32,482 nt of DNA from DATDCV01 sp036524155 (GCA_036524155.1 DATDCV010000214.1:1-32482), one strand, 5' to 3'. Positions 20,592-29,426 are shown, numbered from the stretch's first letter. Numbers and translations are program-made. Notes: generated by a model from the letters alone, not told the origin.

Positions 20592-23039
20592 TCATCTATT
20601 CCGCATCTCCCGCGGAAGCCCTGTTCGCGCATTGGCCGGATTTCCTCGGACGCTTGCTGAACCAGGTGAGGCCTGAGCATGAGAAGGTGCCCGCGCAACC
20701 CATACGGCCGTTGGACGACGGCCAAACTTTGGTCCCCACCCCATGGTTCCAGGCAGGTAATACACCGTGGCCTTATCATCATTGCTGAAGGCATCCGGAT
20801 CAACTCCGGGGGCATTACCCTTGGAATACACTCCCGTCAGGCTCGTGCAGGACTCAAATGCCATGGACCCTATGCGGGTGACGCGATCCGGGATAGTGAT
20901 GGTGGCCAGGCCAGTGCACCAGGCGAACGCCCGCATCCCGATGTTAGTCACGCTGTCGGCGATCGTAATATTGTTCAGGCTGGCGCAGTCAGAAAACGCA
21001 TTGCTGCCGATGCTGGTGACGCCGACGGGGACCGAGTAGCTGCCGGCTCTGCCTTCAGGACATTGGATGAGCATGGTCTGGTGCTTGTCGAACAGGACCC
21101 CCTCGACGCTGCTGTAAAAGGTGTTGAGTGAATCTACGCCAATGGTCATTAACTTGCGGCATCCGGGGAACCTGCTCCTGATGTTGGAGACGCTGCTGCC
21201 GATGACAGCGTTTGTCAGGCTGGCGCAATTCCGGAACGCATCGTTGCCGATGCCAATGACATTGTTGGGGATGACGATGCCGGCCAGACTTTGACAATAA
21301 CAAAACGCACGCACCCCGATATTGGTGACGCTGCCGGCGATCGTGACATTCGTCAGGCTGGTGCAATCAGCGAACGCGTTGTCCCCGATGCTGGTGACGC
21401 CGTCAGGGACCGTGTAGCTGCCGGCTTTGCCCTCCGGACACTGGATCAGCGCTGTCCGGTTCCTGTTAAATAGGACTCCATCCACGCTGCTATAGACCGT
21501 GTTCGGCGCATTCACGGTGATGGTCGTCAGGCTGTGGCATCCGGCGAACCTGCTTCCGATGTTGGTGACGCTGCTGCCAACCGTTACGTCCGCCAGGCGG
21601 CTGCAGCCCCGGGCTGCGTCTTCCCCGACGCAGGTGGCACTGTTGGGAATCGTCAGGCTGGCCAGGCGCGTGCAATAACAAAACGCGCGATGGCCGATAG
21701 TCAAAACGCCATCGGGGATCGTGATGTTGGTTAGACCGGTGCAATCAGCGAATGCATTGGGCCCGAGGCTGGTGACGCTCTTGGGGATCGTGCAGGTCCC
21801 GGTCTTGCCTTCGGGACATCGGATGAGCGTGGTCCGGTCTTTACTAAACAGGACGCCATCGAGGGTGCTATAGACGGTGTTGAGAGGGTCGACGAGGACC
21901 GTTGCCAGGCGGCTGCATCCGGGGAACCGGCTTCCGATGTTGGTAACGCTGCGGCCAATCGCGACCTCGGTCAGCCGGGCGCAGCCGCGGAATGCATCGT
22001 CGCCGATGTTGATGACCTGGTCGGGAATTCTGATGCTGCTCAGGCTGGTGCACCAGGAGAACGCCAGGACGTCGATATTGGTGACGCTGTCGGGTATCGC
22101 AAGATTGGTCAAGCTGGTGCAGTCGGCGAACGCACAGCTCCCGATACTCGTGACGTTGCTGCCAATTTTAACGTGGGCCAGCAGGGCGCAGTTCCGGAAC
22201 GCGCCGTAGTCTATATTTGTAATGCCGCTGCCGATCGTGACGCTGGCGAGGCTGGCGCAGCCTGGGAACGCATCCCGGGCGATGTTGGTAACGCCATCGG
22301 AAATCGTAATATTCGTCAGGCTCCTGCAGTCAGCGAACGCATTGCCTTCGATGCTGGTAACCGTGTCGGGAACCTTGTAGCTGCCGGCTCTGCCCTCCGG
22401 ACATTCGATGAGCGCGGTCTGGCTTTTGTTGAACCAGACCCCGTCAACGCTGCTATAGACGGCGTTGAGCGCATCGACGGTGATTGTTCCCAGGCTGCGG
22501 CATCCGGAGAACCGGCTCCCGATGTTGGTGACGCTACGGCCAATCACGATGTTGGTCAGACCGGTGCAGCTTCGGAAGGCATCAGCGCCGATGCGGGTGA
22601 CGCTGTCGGGAATTGTGACGCTGGTCAGACCACTGCACGACGCGAACGCCCAGACTCCGATGTTGGTGACGTTGCGGCCCATCGTGACGTTGGTCAGACC
22701 GGTGCAGCCCTGAAACGCGTACACGCCGATGCTGGCGACGGTGTCGGGTATGCTAATGCTGGTCAAAGTGCTGCGGCCACTAAACGCATAGTCCCCGATG
22801 CTGGAAACTGGCAAACCCCTGATCCGGCCCGGGATCGTTACCTCCGCACTGGGACCAGTATATCCCGTGATGGTGACGGTGCCGTTAGTGGCCGTAGCGA
22901 TATAATCTTCCGCTTGCGCGGCCGCAGGCAAAGCCAGCGACAACACCAGTGAAAGCACCCAAGCGGCATGGCCAGATCCAAAATGGCCGGCTACCGCCCT
23001 CCGGGCGCCGGTTTTGGAAATGGGTGCTTCTGTTTCCAT
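20592..23039 (-). CDS. Secreted leucine-rich repeat protein, BspA type (LRR_5)
   Basis: An N-terminal signal peptide (V-L-S-L-V-L-S-L-A-L-P-A-A-A-Q-A, cleaved before E-D) precedes about 30 BspA-type LRRs of about 23 residues: x-x-A-F-x-x-C-x-x-L-T-x-I-x-I-P-x-x-V-T-x-I-G. At four places a different segment (D-x-L-N-x-V-Y-S-S-V-D-G-V-x-F, then C-P-E-G-x-x-G-S) interrupts the LRRs. The modules repeat every 378 bp for the last three, while the first spacing is 585 bp (marked by the cat-ccgg segment at 22501, 21916, 21538 and 21160). The DNA is therefore strongly repetitive. The C-terminus has the familiar T-V-Y-Y-L-P-G-T-M-G-W-G but then runs into a basic tail of no known type, lacking a PEP-CTERM. 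Such proteins bind host or matrix proteins, or other cells, in studied cases; here the role is unknown. Confidence 0.92.
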   Translation of the reverse strand: METEAPISKTGARRAVAGHFGSGHAAWVLSLVLSLALPAAAQAEDYIATATNGTVTITGYTGPSAEVTIPGRIRGLPVSSIGDYAFSGRSTLTSISIPDTVASIGVYAFQGCTGLTNVTMGRNVTNIGVWAFASCSGLTSVTIPDSVTRIGADAFRSCTGLTNIVIGRSVTNIGSRFSGCRSLGTITVDALNAVYSSVDGVWFNKSQTALIECPEGRAGSYKVPDTVTSIEGNAFADCRSLTNITISDGVTNIARDAFPGCASLASVTIGSGITNIDYGAFRNCALLAHVKIGSNVTSIGSCAFADCTSLTNLAIPDSVTNIDVLAFSWCTSLSSIRIPDQVINIGDDAFRGCARLTEVAIGRSVTNIGSRFPGCSRLATVLVDPLNTVYSTLDGVLFSKDRTTLIRCPEGKTGTCTIPKSVTSLGPNAFADCTGLTNITIPDGVLTIGHRAFCYCTRLASLTIPNSATCVGEDAARGCSRLADVTVGSSVTNIGSRFAGCHSLTTITVNAPNTVYSSVDGVLFNRNRTALIQCPEGKAGSYTVPDGVTSIGDNAFADCTSLTNVTIAGSVTNIGVRAFCYCQSLAGIVIPNNVIGIGNDAFRNCASLTNAVIGSSVSNIRSRFPGCRKLMTIGVDSLNTFYSSVEGVLFDKHQTMLIQCPEGRAGSYSVPVGVTSIGSNAFSDCASLNNITIADSVTNIGMRAFAWCTGLATITIPDRVTRIGSMAFESCTSLTGVYSKGNAPGVDPDAFSNDDKATVYYLPGTMGWGPKFGRRPTAVWVARAPSHAQASPGSASVRGNPANARTGLPREMRNR
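21160..22507. repeat. 378-bp modular repeat within the LRR gene
   Basis: The same segment (cat-ccgg, then gaacc-gct and a gatgttggt-type sequence) recurs at 21160, 21538, 21916 and 22501. The first three are exactly 378 bp (126 codons) apart and the last is 585 bp (195 codons) away, so frame is kept. It marks units made of several LRRs plus one Val-Tyr-Ser-Ser-containing insert. It is coding repetition, not an array of the CRISPR type. Confidence 0.85.
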
Positions 23040-23183
23040 TTTGGCCTTGCGGTTCCTGGTCTGTATGCCGGTGGTTGTCCTATTCTACCGGCTCATTTAC
23101 GCCATGATCGAAAGAAATGTTCAATGGTTTTCTATTCGTTAGGGTTGGCACCTTCATTTTGACGCGGAGGCCCGAGCCCCGTA

Positions 23184-25259
23184 GTGTACCGGCTGGTGTT
23201 CGAGCTCGTTTCATCCTATCCACCGGCCGGCGACCAGCCGCAAGCGATTGCGAAACTGACGGAGTGGCTGCAGTCGGGCTCGCCGCACCAGGTGCTGCTC
23301 GGCGTCACCGGCTCGGGCAAGACGTTCTCTGTCGCCAACGTCATCAGGAACCTGAATCGGCCGACGCTGGTAATGTCGCACAACAAAACCCTTGCGGCGC
23401 AGCTTTACGCCGAGTTCAAAGGCTTCTTCCCCAATAACGCCGTCGAGTATTTCGTCAGCTATTTCGACTATTACCAGCCGGAAGCCTACATCCCGCGCAC
23501 CGATACTTATATCGAGAAAGATTCGAGCATCAACGACGAGATCGAGCGGCTGCGGCTTTCGACGATGAGCTCGCTGTTCTCGCGCCGGGACGTGATCGTG
23601 GTGGCGAGCGTGTCGTGCATTTACGGCATCGGCAGCAAAGAGGACTACGAAGCGATGGTCATCCCCATCCGCGCCGGCATGGAGATGACGCGCGACCATT
23701 TCCTGAAGCGGCTCGTGGACCTCCAATACACGCGCAACGACATCGAGTTCACCCGCGGCCAGTTCCGTGTCCGCGGTGACACCGTCGAGCTCTGCCCGGC
23801 CGGCCGCGAGGACGCGCTCCGGGTCGAGTTTTTCGGCGATCAGATCGACCGCCTGACGCGGTTCGAACCGCTGACGGGCGACAAACTGGATGTGCTCGAA
23901 GCGGTAACGATTTATCCCGGCAAGCAGTTTGTCACCCCCGCAGAAAAGCTGCGGCCCGCCCTGCTGTCCATCCGCGAGGAACTGGGCGAACGCATCGCCT
24001 GGTTCGAAAAGAACGGCAAGCTGCTCGAAGCCCAGCGCATCAAAATGCGCACCGAATACGACCTCGAGATGATGGAGGAAATGGGCTTTTGCTCGGGCAT
24101 CGAAAATTACTCCCGCCACCTGGCCGCCCGGCCGCCGGGCTCCCGTCCCTGCACGCTCTTTGATTTTTTCCCCAAGGATTACCTGCTCGTCATCGACGAA
24201 TCCCACGCGACCGTGCCGCAAATCGGCGGCATGTACGAAGGCGACCGTTCGCGCAAAACGGTCCTGGTCGATCACGGCTTCCGCCTGCCTAGCGCGCTCG
24301 ACAACCGGCCGCTCAGCTTCGGGGAATTTCAGAGCCTCCAGAGCCAGACCATCTACGTCAGCGCCACGCCCGGCCTCCGGGAAGTGACCTGGGCCCGGGG
24401 CCGCGTCGCCGAGCAAATTGTCCGGCCCACCGGCCTGGTCGATCCGAGGATCACGCTCAAACCGCTGGGCGGCCAGATTGATGATTTGATCAACGAGTGC
24501 CGGCAGCGCGCCGATCAGAAGGAGCGCGTGCTGGTGACGACGCTCACCAAACGCACCGCCGAAGAACTCACCGATTACCTGCGCGAGATTGGCATCAACG
24601 TGCAGTACCTGCACAGCGAGATTGATGCGATCGAACGGGTCGAGATCTTGCGCGCGCTGCGGAAGGGCGATTTCGATGTGTTGGTCGGCATCAACCTGCT
24701 GCGGGAAGGACTCGACCTTCCCGAGGTGTCGCTGGTCGCCATCCTTGACGCCGACAAGGAAGGTTTTCTACGGAGCGAAACGAGCCTCATCCAAACCGCC
24801 GGCCGCGCCGCCCGCCACCTGAACGGCGAGGTTATTCTGTACGCTGATATCAAGACGCAGAGTATTCAGAGCTTCCTGGCGATTTCCGGGCGCCGCCGCG
24901 AGAAGCAATTGGCCTACAACCGCGAGCACAACATCACCCCCCGCAGCGTCTCGCGCGCCGTCGAGGAAAGCCTTTCCTCCTATCACGACGCCAGCGAGCG
25001 CGCCCACGCGTTCCTGGCCGAGTCCGGAGTCGATCTCGACCTCAGCGAGACCATCAAGGAACTCGAGCAGGAAATGCTTGCCGCCGCGAACAACCTCGAG
25101 TTTGAAAAAGCCGCTTTGCTGCGCGACCAAATCCGGGAATTGAAACGCTCGTTAGAGGAAACCTCGGCTGAAAAACAGAGCAAAAACGCCCCGGCGAAGC
25201 CGGTCAGCTACCGCAAAACCAGGCGTGCCTCCTCGCGCCGAAGCAACGTCCCTTTCTGA
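23184..25259 (+). CDS. uvrB: UvrABC excision nuclease subunit B
   Basis: A full-length UvrB (691 aa; 673 in E. coli). Walker A is G-V-T-G-S-G-K-T (residues 40-47), the beta-hairpin that inserts into DNA is in Y-F-D-Y-Y-Q-P-E-A-Y (about 93-102), the Walker B is V-I-D-E-S-H, and motifs V/VI are G-I-N-L-L-R-E-G-L-D-L-P and Q-T-A-G-R-A-A-R. The C-terminal UVR domain (I-K-E-L-E-Q-E-M through A-L-L-R-D-Q-I-R-E-L) binds UvrC. UvrB takes over damaged DNA from UvrA and recruits UvrC for dual incision. The start is GTG at 23184, with GGAGG at 23166-23170 somewhat far upstream (13 nt spacing). The basic C-terminal tail after the UVR domain (K-T-R-R-A-S-S-R-R-S) is longer than in E. coli. It ends 3 bp before the convergent HEAT-repeat gene. 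Confidence 0.98.
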   Translation: MYRLVFELVSSYPPAGDQPQAIAKLTEWLQSGSPHQVLLGVTGSGKTFSVANVIRNLNRPTLVMSHNKTLAAQLYAEFKGFFPNNAVEYFVSYFDYYQPEAYIPRTDTYIEKDSSINDEIERLRLSTMSSLFSRRDVIVVASVSCIYGIGSKEDYEAMVIPIRAGMEMTRDHFLKRLVDLQYTRNDIEFTRGQFRVRGDTVELCPAGREDALRVEFFGDQIDRLTRFEPLTGDKLDVLEAVTIYPGKQFVTPAEKLRPALLSIREELGERIAWFEKNGKLLEAQRIKMRTEYDLEMMEEMGFCSGIENYSRHLAARPPGSRPCTLFDFFPKDYLLVIDESHATVPQIGGMYEGDRSRKTVLVDHGFRLPSALDNRPLSFGEFQSLQSQTIYVSATPGLREVTWARGRVAEQIVRPTGLVDPRITLKPLGGQIDDLINECRQRADQKERVLVTTLTKRTAEELTDYLREIGINVQYLHSEIDAIERVEILRALRKGDFDVLVGINLLREGLDLPEVSLVAILDADKEGFLRSETSLIQTAGRAARHLNGEVILYADIKTQSIQSFLAISGRRREKQLAYNREHNITPRSVSRAVEESLSSYHDASERAHAFLAESGVDLDLSETIKELEQEMLAAANNLEFEKAALLRDQIRELKRSLEETSAEKQSKNAPAKPVSYRKTRRASSRRSNVPF

Positions 25260-25262
25260 GCC

Positions 25263-26003
25263 TCACTTCTTCGGCGTGACCGTCGTTTGCTTCGTCGCGA
25301 CCAGCTTCCTGCTCGGATAGCCTTCCACTTTCTCGCCACGCGCGCGCAGCGAATCCGCTAACGCGAACCTGAAGTCTTCAGGCGCGGTTTTGAAGGCCTT
25401 CCTCAGTGCCACGAGGGCTTTCGGGGACGGCAGCCGGGTCAGCACGCACCGGGCGTCCTCGCGCAGCTCTTTGTCGGCCAGCAGCGCCGCAACCGGTGGC
25501 ACCGCCCGCGCGCTGCCGATCTCGGAAAGCATCCAGAGCAGGTCGCGCCGTAGTTGCACCGCGCGTTCGCCTTCAGAAATCAGCGTCACAAGCTTTGCTT
25601 CCACCGCGGCGGCTTCCGTCTTTGCGCCTGGCCGGCCCGCCTGCCGGACGATGCGGTACAAGGCACGCTTGCAGCGGCGTGCCACCTCGAAATCAGGGTT
25701 GGCCATGGCCAATGCCAGAGGTCGAACTGCCGCCGCGCCATATTCCGGGGCCGCGTCGCAGGCGGCTGCGGCGGCAGCTTCATCAGTCCCAGTGAGAGTA
25801 GCGACCAGTTCTTCGGGTTGTTTGGCCCCTTCCGCCGCGCTGACGGTTCCTTCCGCTGCGGCGAGCAGCATTACTCGGGAAGCGAACCTGGAGCACCCGG
25901 CCACCGTGCGCTCCGACGGCGAATCATCGAGCGCCGGAGTGCTCTCCCTCTCCTCCTCTGGAGGAGAGGGTTGGGGAGAGGAGGTCCTTAAGGTGTCGTT
26001 CAT
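25263..26003 (-). CDS. HEAT-repeat protein with repeat-derived N-terminus
   Basis: From about residue 62 the 246-aa protein is made of helical HEAT-like repeats (R-P-L-A-L-A-M-A-N-P-D-F-E-V-A-R-R, L-L-W-M-L-S-E-I-G-S-A-R-A-V-P-P-V-A-A-L-L, S-P-K-A-L-V-A-L-R-K-A-F), ending G-Y-P-S-R-K-L-V-A. HEAT proteins mediate protein-protein contact. Residues 8-20 (S-S-P-Q-P-S-P-P-E-E-E-R-E) are the translation of a hairpin repeat (25946-25970). The segment M-L-L-A-A-A-E-G-T-V-S-A-A-E-G at 45-59 looks like the end of a signal peptide. So either the start is M45 (25871) or the repeat has entered the 5' end of the gene. It is encoded 41 bp after the oxidoreductase gene and probably in the same transcript. 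Confidence 0.75.
   Translation of the reverse strand: MNDTLRTSSPQPSPPEEERESTPALDDSPSERTVAGCSRFASRVMLLAAAEGTVSAAEGAKQPEELVATLTGTDEAAAAAACDAAPEYGAAAVRPLALAMANPDFEVARRCKRALYRIVRQAGRPGAKTEAAAVEAKLVTLISEGERAVQLRRDLLWMLSEIGSARAVPPVAALLADKELREDARCVLTRLPSPKALVALRKAFKTAPEDFRFALADSLRARGEKVEGYPSRKLVATKQTTVTPKK
25946..25970. repeat. 11-bp perfect hairpin repeat in the HEAT gene 5' end
   Basis: ccctctcctcc (25946-25956) and ggaggagaggg (25960-25970) are exact reverse complements around a 3-nt loop. Translated on the minus strand it gives S-P-Q-P-S-P-P-E-E-E-R-E, a peptide I know as a common translation product of dispersed C/T-rich palindromes in several GC-rich genomes. The call as a mobile repeat is inference. 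Confidence 0.65.
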
Positions 26004-26044
26004 AAACGGTGTTTTGTTTTCTGCTGTTGTCTCGCCGTGTTCTC

Positions 26045-27373
26045 CTACAGCACGTACGGATACCGCTGGGGCCTGCTGAGAAGGCGATTCGCCTGTTCAT
26101 CGCCCACCACTTCCTGTTTCTGCCCGTCCCAGACCAGCTTCCGCCCGAGGATATACGACAGGTTCCCCAGGTTGCAGAGCGTCGCCGTGCGATGGCCGAT
26201 CTCGATGTCCACGGCCGGGCGCAGGTGCCCCTCGCGGATCGACCTAAACCAATCCGCTTTATGGTTCATGTTGAAATCCTCGTATTCATCCGTGCGATAC
26301 ACTTCCTGGCCGCCGGGCGGCAGCTTGAAATTGATCGCCTCCGGGTTGGCGGGCCGGTAACCGCCCTCCCACTCGAGGACTAATTTCCCGTTAGTGCCCC
26401 AAAAAACATTTCCGAATTCTGTTTGTCCCACCTTGTTGCCGGGTTGTCCCCATTCAAGTGTCCAATCCGGATTCTTGAACTGATAAACGACGTTCATGTC
26501 CACCGGGCAATCCCACAGCCCCCTGGTCGGAGCTTTGCCGGTCGCTTCGACGGTGAAAGAGACCTGGTTGTCCGCATTCATCGACCACAGGATGGTTGAG
26601 AATTGATGGGCTCCCCGGTCCCTGATTTGGCCGCCGCCCGATTCCAGGAACCAACGGAAATTTGCAGGTTGATAGCGGACATTGTGCGGGCGCCAGGGCA
26701 GCGGTCCGAGCCAAAGATCCCAGTCCAGCCCCTCAGGGGGCGGACTGTCCGCCACGGGCTTCTCGTCGACCGGGTTCGCGTAGTGCCAGCACGAAACACG
26801 CGTCACCTTCCCCACGATCCCGTTGCGAATCGCACGACAGGTGTACCAACCACCTTTGGCCGTCCGAGCCTGGGCGCCCACTTGCACCGCGACTTTATTC
26901 GTGCGCGCCGCCGCGACCATCGCCTGGCCTTCTCGCACCGTGACGGACGCCGGCTTCTCGACATAAACATGTTTGCCGCTCTGGCAGGCGTGCACGGTCT
27001 GCACCGCATGCCAGTGGTCGGGCGTTGCGATCACCACGGCGTCGATGTCCTTTCGCTCGATGATGTAACGATAATCGCGATACGGCGTCGGCCCGGCTCC
27101 CGCGTTTTCGACAGCGGCTTCGAGCCGGTTGTCGTCCGCGTCGCAAAGCGCGGCGATGCGAACTTTCTCCTCCTTCTGAAACCGCAGCATGTTGGTGAGG
27201 TGGGTCATGCCCATGCCGCCGACGCCAATATGGGCGATGACGAAGCGCCCATTGGCGCCAGGCTGGCCGGGACGCGCCAGCACACCCGAGGGCACGAGGT
27301 TGAGAATGCCAATCGTGACCGCGCTGCTCTTCAAAAAGTCACGGCGCGAAATACGCTTCACCGGGCTATTCAT
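26045..27373 (-). CDS. Gfo/Idh/MocA family oxidoreductase, Tat-exported
   Basis: The N-terminus has a twin-arginine signal (S-R-R-D-F-L-K, Arg10-Arg11, followed by a hydrophobic segment). The NAD(P)-binding Rossmann motif is I-G-V-G-G-M-G (about 49-55), C-D-A-D is the loop after strand 2 (about 77-80), and E-K-P at 139-141 is the family's conserved motif. W-F-L-E-S-G-G-G-Q-I-R-D-R-G-A-H is in the C-terminal domain and holds the usual H of this type. Members act on sugars or sugar-like alcohols; those exported via Tat with bound cofactor are abundant in Verrucomicrobia and Planctomycetes. Length (442 aa) is standard. It heads a likely two-gene operon with the HEAT-repeat gene. The exact substrate cannot be predicted. 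Confidence 0.93.
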   Translation of the reverse strand: MNSPVKRISRRDFLKSSAVTIGILNLVPSGVLARPGQPGANGRFVIAHIGVGGMGMTHLTNMLRFQKEEKVRIAALCDADDNRLEAAVENAGAGPTPYRDYRYIIERKDIDAVVIATPDHWHAVQTVHACQSGKHVYVEKPASVTVREGQAMVAAARTNKVAVQVGAQARTAKGGWYTCRAIRNGIVGKVTRVSCWHYANPVDEKPVADSPPPEGLDWDLWLGPLPWRPHNVRYQPANFRWFLESGGGQIRDRGAHQFSTILWSMNADNQVSFTVEATGKAPTRGLWDCPVDMNVVYQFKNPDWTLEWGQPGNKVGQTEFGNVFWGTNGKLVLEWEGGYRPANPEAINFKLPPGGQEVYRTDEYEDFNMNHKADWFRSIREGHLRPAVDIEIGHRTATLCNLGNLSYILGRKLVWDGQKQEVVGDEQANRLLSRPQRYPYVL

Positions 27374-27464
27374 GGCCGGTAGTTAAACTCGCCGCCCGTG
27401 CATATTCAATCCTTCTTGTTCTGTGCCTCCTGTCATTTGTGGAACGCGGCTGCCGCCGTGTGGT

Positions 27465-27569
27465 CGGCGCGCGGACTTCAGTCCGCAGCAACTTCCGTCA
27501 GCACCGGGCACCCGAATTCCAGACGCGATGGTCGGTCGGGGATTGCTGCGGACTGAAGTCCGCGCGCCG
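27465..27569. repeat. Inverted-repeat element (REPIN-like, family B copy 2)
   Basis: Two 27-bp arms (27465-27491 and 27543-27569) are perfect reverse complements enclosing 51 bp. Core and flanks match the family B copy at 7931-8042 (core gcgcgcggacttcagtccgc). Upstream homology to the copy at the right edge extends to tgtggaacgcgg at 27438. It occupies the gap between the divergent oxidoreductase and methyltransferase genes, where both promoters would lie. Confidence 0.92.
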
Positions 27570-27634
27570 GATGCGAGCCGCCACCTTGTTCTGGCCAGTG
27601 TGGGGCGGATTTGTTACCACCCGCGGACCTGAAC

Positions 27635-28342
27635 ATGAACTGGGCCTGGCTGCGGAATTGTCCCTGGCTCGACACGCGCGCGAAATTCGTCGCCTCCGTG
27701 CCGCGCGACTCTTCGCTGCTCGACCTCGGCTCGTCCGACGGCGAAACCCTCCGACATATCGCCGAACTACGCCCGGATCTCCGCTTGCACGCGGTCGATC
27801 TTGCCGGCGAACCGGAAGCTTATCCGCCGGGCTGCCGGTTCCAGCGCGCCAACCTGGAAACCGACCGTTTGCCCTGGCCGGACAACTCGATGGAAGCGGT
27901 TACCTGCATGCATCTGATCGAACACCTGCACGATCTCCGGACGCTTCTGGGTGAAACCGCTCGCTTGCTCAAGGTTGGCGGCAGAGTCTATTTCGAGACG
28001 CCGCACGTCAAAACCATCCATCTGCCGAGCGCGGGGCGCGACTTCACCCTCAACTTCCACGACGACCCTACCCACACCGCGCCAGTGGCCATCGACACTC
28101 TCGCTCAACGGGCGCGGGAGGCCGGCTTGAAGCCAGTCGCGGCGGGCACCTCGCGAAATTGGCTTTTCGCGGCCGCATATCCCTGTTTTTTCCTTCTGCC
28201 CGCGAGTCGCAAAAAATACACCGCGCGCGTCCACTGGATTGGGTGGTCGGCGTATCTCATTGCCCAGCGGATGCCCGACGGGATAAACCCGGCTTCCGAA
28301 AAACTTCCCAGGCCGGTGGCCGACATCTCGACGTTGGAATGA
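27635..28342 (+). CDS. Class I SAM-dependent methyltransferase
   Basis: The ATG at 27635 is chosen over a TTG at 27611. Motif I is L-L-D-L-G-S-S-D-G (residues 28-36), with the acidic residue at the end of strand 2 in H-A-V-D-L-A. L-P-W-P-D-N-S-M-E-A-V-T and M-H-L-I-E-H-L-H-D match the Methyltransf_11 pattern, and L-L-K-V-G-G-R-V-Y-F-E-T-P is the post-strand 5 region. The 235-aa length is normal. The substrate is unknown; similar proteins often act on cell-wall or lipid-linked saccharides. The basic C-terminal part (residues about 185-210, S-R-K-K-Y-T-A-R-V-H-W-I-G-W) holds a moderately hydrophobic stretch. Its stop is followed by the 16-bp direct repeat and then the convergent LOG-family gene. 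Confidence 0.9.
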   Translation: MNWAWLRNCPWLDTRAKFVASVPRDSSLLDLGSSDGETLRHIAELRPDLRLHAVDLAGEPEAYPPGCRFQRANLETDRLPWPDNSMEAVTCMHLIEHLHDLRTLLGETARLLKVGGRVYFETPHVKTIHLPSAGRDFTLNFHDDPTHTAPVAIDTLAQRAREAGLKPVAAGTSRNWLFAAAYPCFFLLPASRKKYTARVHWIGWSAYLIAQRMPDGINPASEKLPRPVADISTLE

Positions 28343-28390
28343 TTCGGGTCTCGGATTTCTTTCGGATTTCGGACTTCGGGTCTCGGATTT
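28343..28390. repeat. Perfect 16-bp direct repeat
   Basis: ttcgggtctcggattt occurs at 28343-28358 and again at 28375-28390, 32 bp apart, with further tcggatt half-copies between. It fills the 52 bp between the convergent methyltransferase and LOG-family genes. This T/C/G-rich pattern looks like a simple expansion. Confidence 0.7.
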
Positions 28391-28394
28391 TCCT

Positions 28395-29426
28395 TCACAG
28401 CCCGTTCAGCACATCGACCAATTGGCGCAGGCGGCCATAGTCGCGGCGGTTAAATCCGAAGGCGATTCGCGGCAGCTTGATATGGTCATCGTCCGCCACC
28501 TCCTCCGGCGTAGGTTCGATTCGTTGAATCGGGGACCCGTTGATAATATCCGCGAAATCCTCATTCATCGCGGCGATAGCCGAATCACTCGGCGTATGGT
28601 TGAGCCGAATGACGAAGCTGTCCTTCACAAACCGCGTAGAGTGGAAGTTGCGGTAAAAGCGGGTGATGATTTTGACCGCCTGGTTCGTATCGTCCGTGAT
28701 CTGATAAAGGTTGAGGTCGTCGGGGGAAATCAACTGGTCACGCAAAAGGTGCTCGCGAACGTGCTTGTCCCAGGTTTTCCAGTAAGTGCCGCCCGGCCGA
28801 TCGATCAACACCAGCGGCATGACCTGGCTTTTGCCGGTCTGCATCAGCGTCAGCGCCTCGTAGCCCTCATCCATCGTGCCGAAGCCGCCCGGGAACAGCG
28901 CGATGGCGTCGGAGTGGCGGATGAAGATCAGTTTGCGCGTGAAGAAATACTTAAACGTGACGAGCTTCTTGTCCTCGCGAATAATGGGGTTGGCGGTTTG
29001 CTCCCACGGCAGACGGATGTTGGCTCCGAAACTCTTTTCCGGGCCGGCGCCTTCATGGCCGGCCTGCATGATGCCGGAACCCGCGCCGGTGGTCACCATG
29101 AAGCCCGCCGCGACGATCTTGCGCGCGAATTCGACCGCCTGCTGATACTCCAGCCGGGTGGGCAACGTCCGGGCCGACCCGAAGATCGTCACTTTTCGAG
29201 TTTGGGCGTACGGTGCGAAAAGCTTGAAGGCGTAGCGGAGTTCCCGCAGCGCCGTTTGGATCACGCGCACGTCGCCAGTGTCTTTGACGTCCGTCAGCAG
29301 CTTGAGGGCGTTCTCGATGATGTCGGCTACGTTCTCCTCATTGTAGCCTCCGCCTTTGTAGGCGATTAATTCCTGGACCCGCTTCCTGAGTTCCGGATCG
29401 ATGGGCGGCTTTTCCGATTTTACCAT
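28395..29426 (-). CDS. LOG-family (TIGR00730-like) Rossmann-fold protein
   Basis: The nucleotide-binding segment F-G-S-A-R (82-86), T-G-A-G-S-G-I-M (113-120) and the signature P-G-G-F-G-T-M-D-E (179-187) identify the LOG/lysine-decarboxylase-like family. Members with this signature are cytokinin-nucleoside monophosphate phosphoribohydrolases (LOG), and related ones, including PpnN-type proteins, hydrolyse nucleotide monophosphates. The 343-aa protein carries about 75 extra N-terminal residues and an extended C-terminus beyond the Rossmann core, as in the larger subgroup. Its start codon follows the stop of the preceding gene without any gap (TAA then ATG), so translation is coupled. Physiological substrate not determinable here. 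Confidence 0.92.
   Translation of the reverse strand: MVKSEKPPIDPELRKRVQELIAYKGGGYNEENVADIIENALKLLTDVKDTGDVRVIQTALRELRYAFKLFAPYAQTRKVTIFGSARTLPTRLEYQQAVEFARKIVAAGFMVTTGAGSGIMQAGHEGAGPEKSFGANIRLPWEQTANPIIREDKKLVTFKYFFTRKLIFIRHSDAIALFPGGFGTMDEGYEALTLMQTGKSQVMPLVLIDRPGGTYWKTWDKHVREHLLRDQLISPDDLNLYQITDDTNQAVKIITRFYRNFHSTRFVKDSFVIRLNHTPSDSAIAAMNEDFADIINGSPIQRIEPTPEEVADDDHIKLPRIAFGFNRRDYGRLRQLVDVLNGL

Noticed and set aside
20850..22800. Regular repeats that could suggest a CRISPR array
   Set aside because: Period is about 69 bp of degenerate coding LRRs with no unique spacers and no identical direct repeats; the frame is open throughout.
22173..22952. 259-aa repetitive frame on the plus strand within the LRR gene
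   Set aside because: Repetition is inherited from the LRR codons read in reverse; no signal peptide or known repeat class.
23211..24614. 467-aa open frame opposite uvrB
   Set aside because: Antisense to a clear uvrB; a coding-bias shadow with no start signal or domain.
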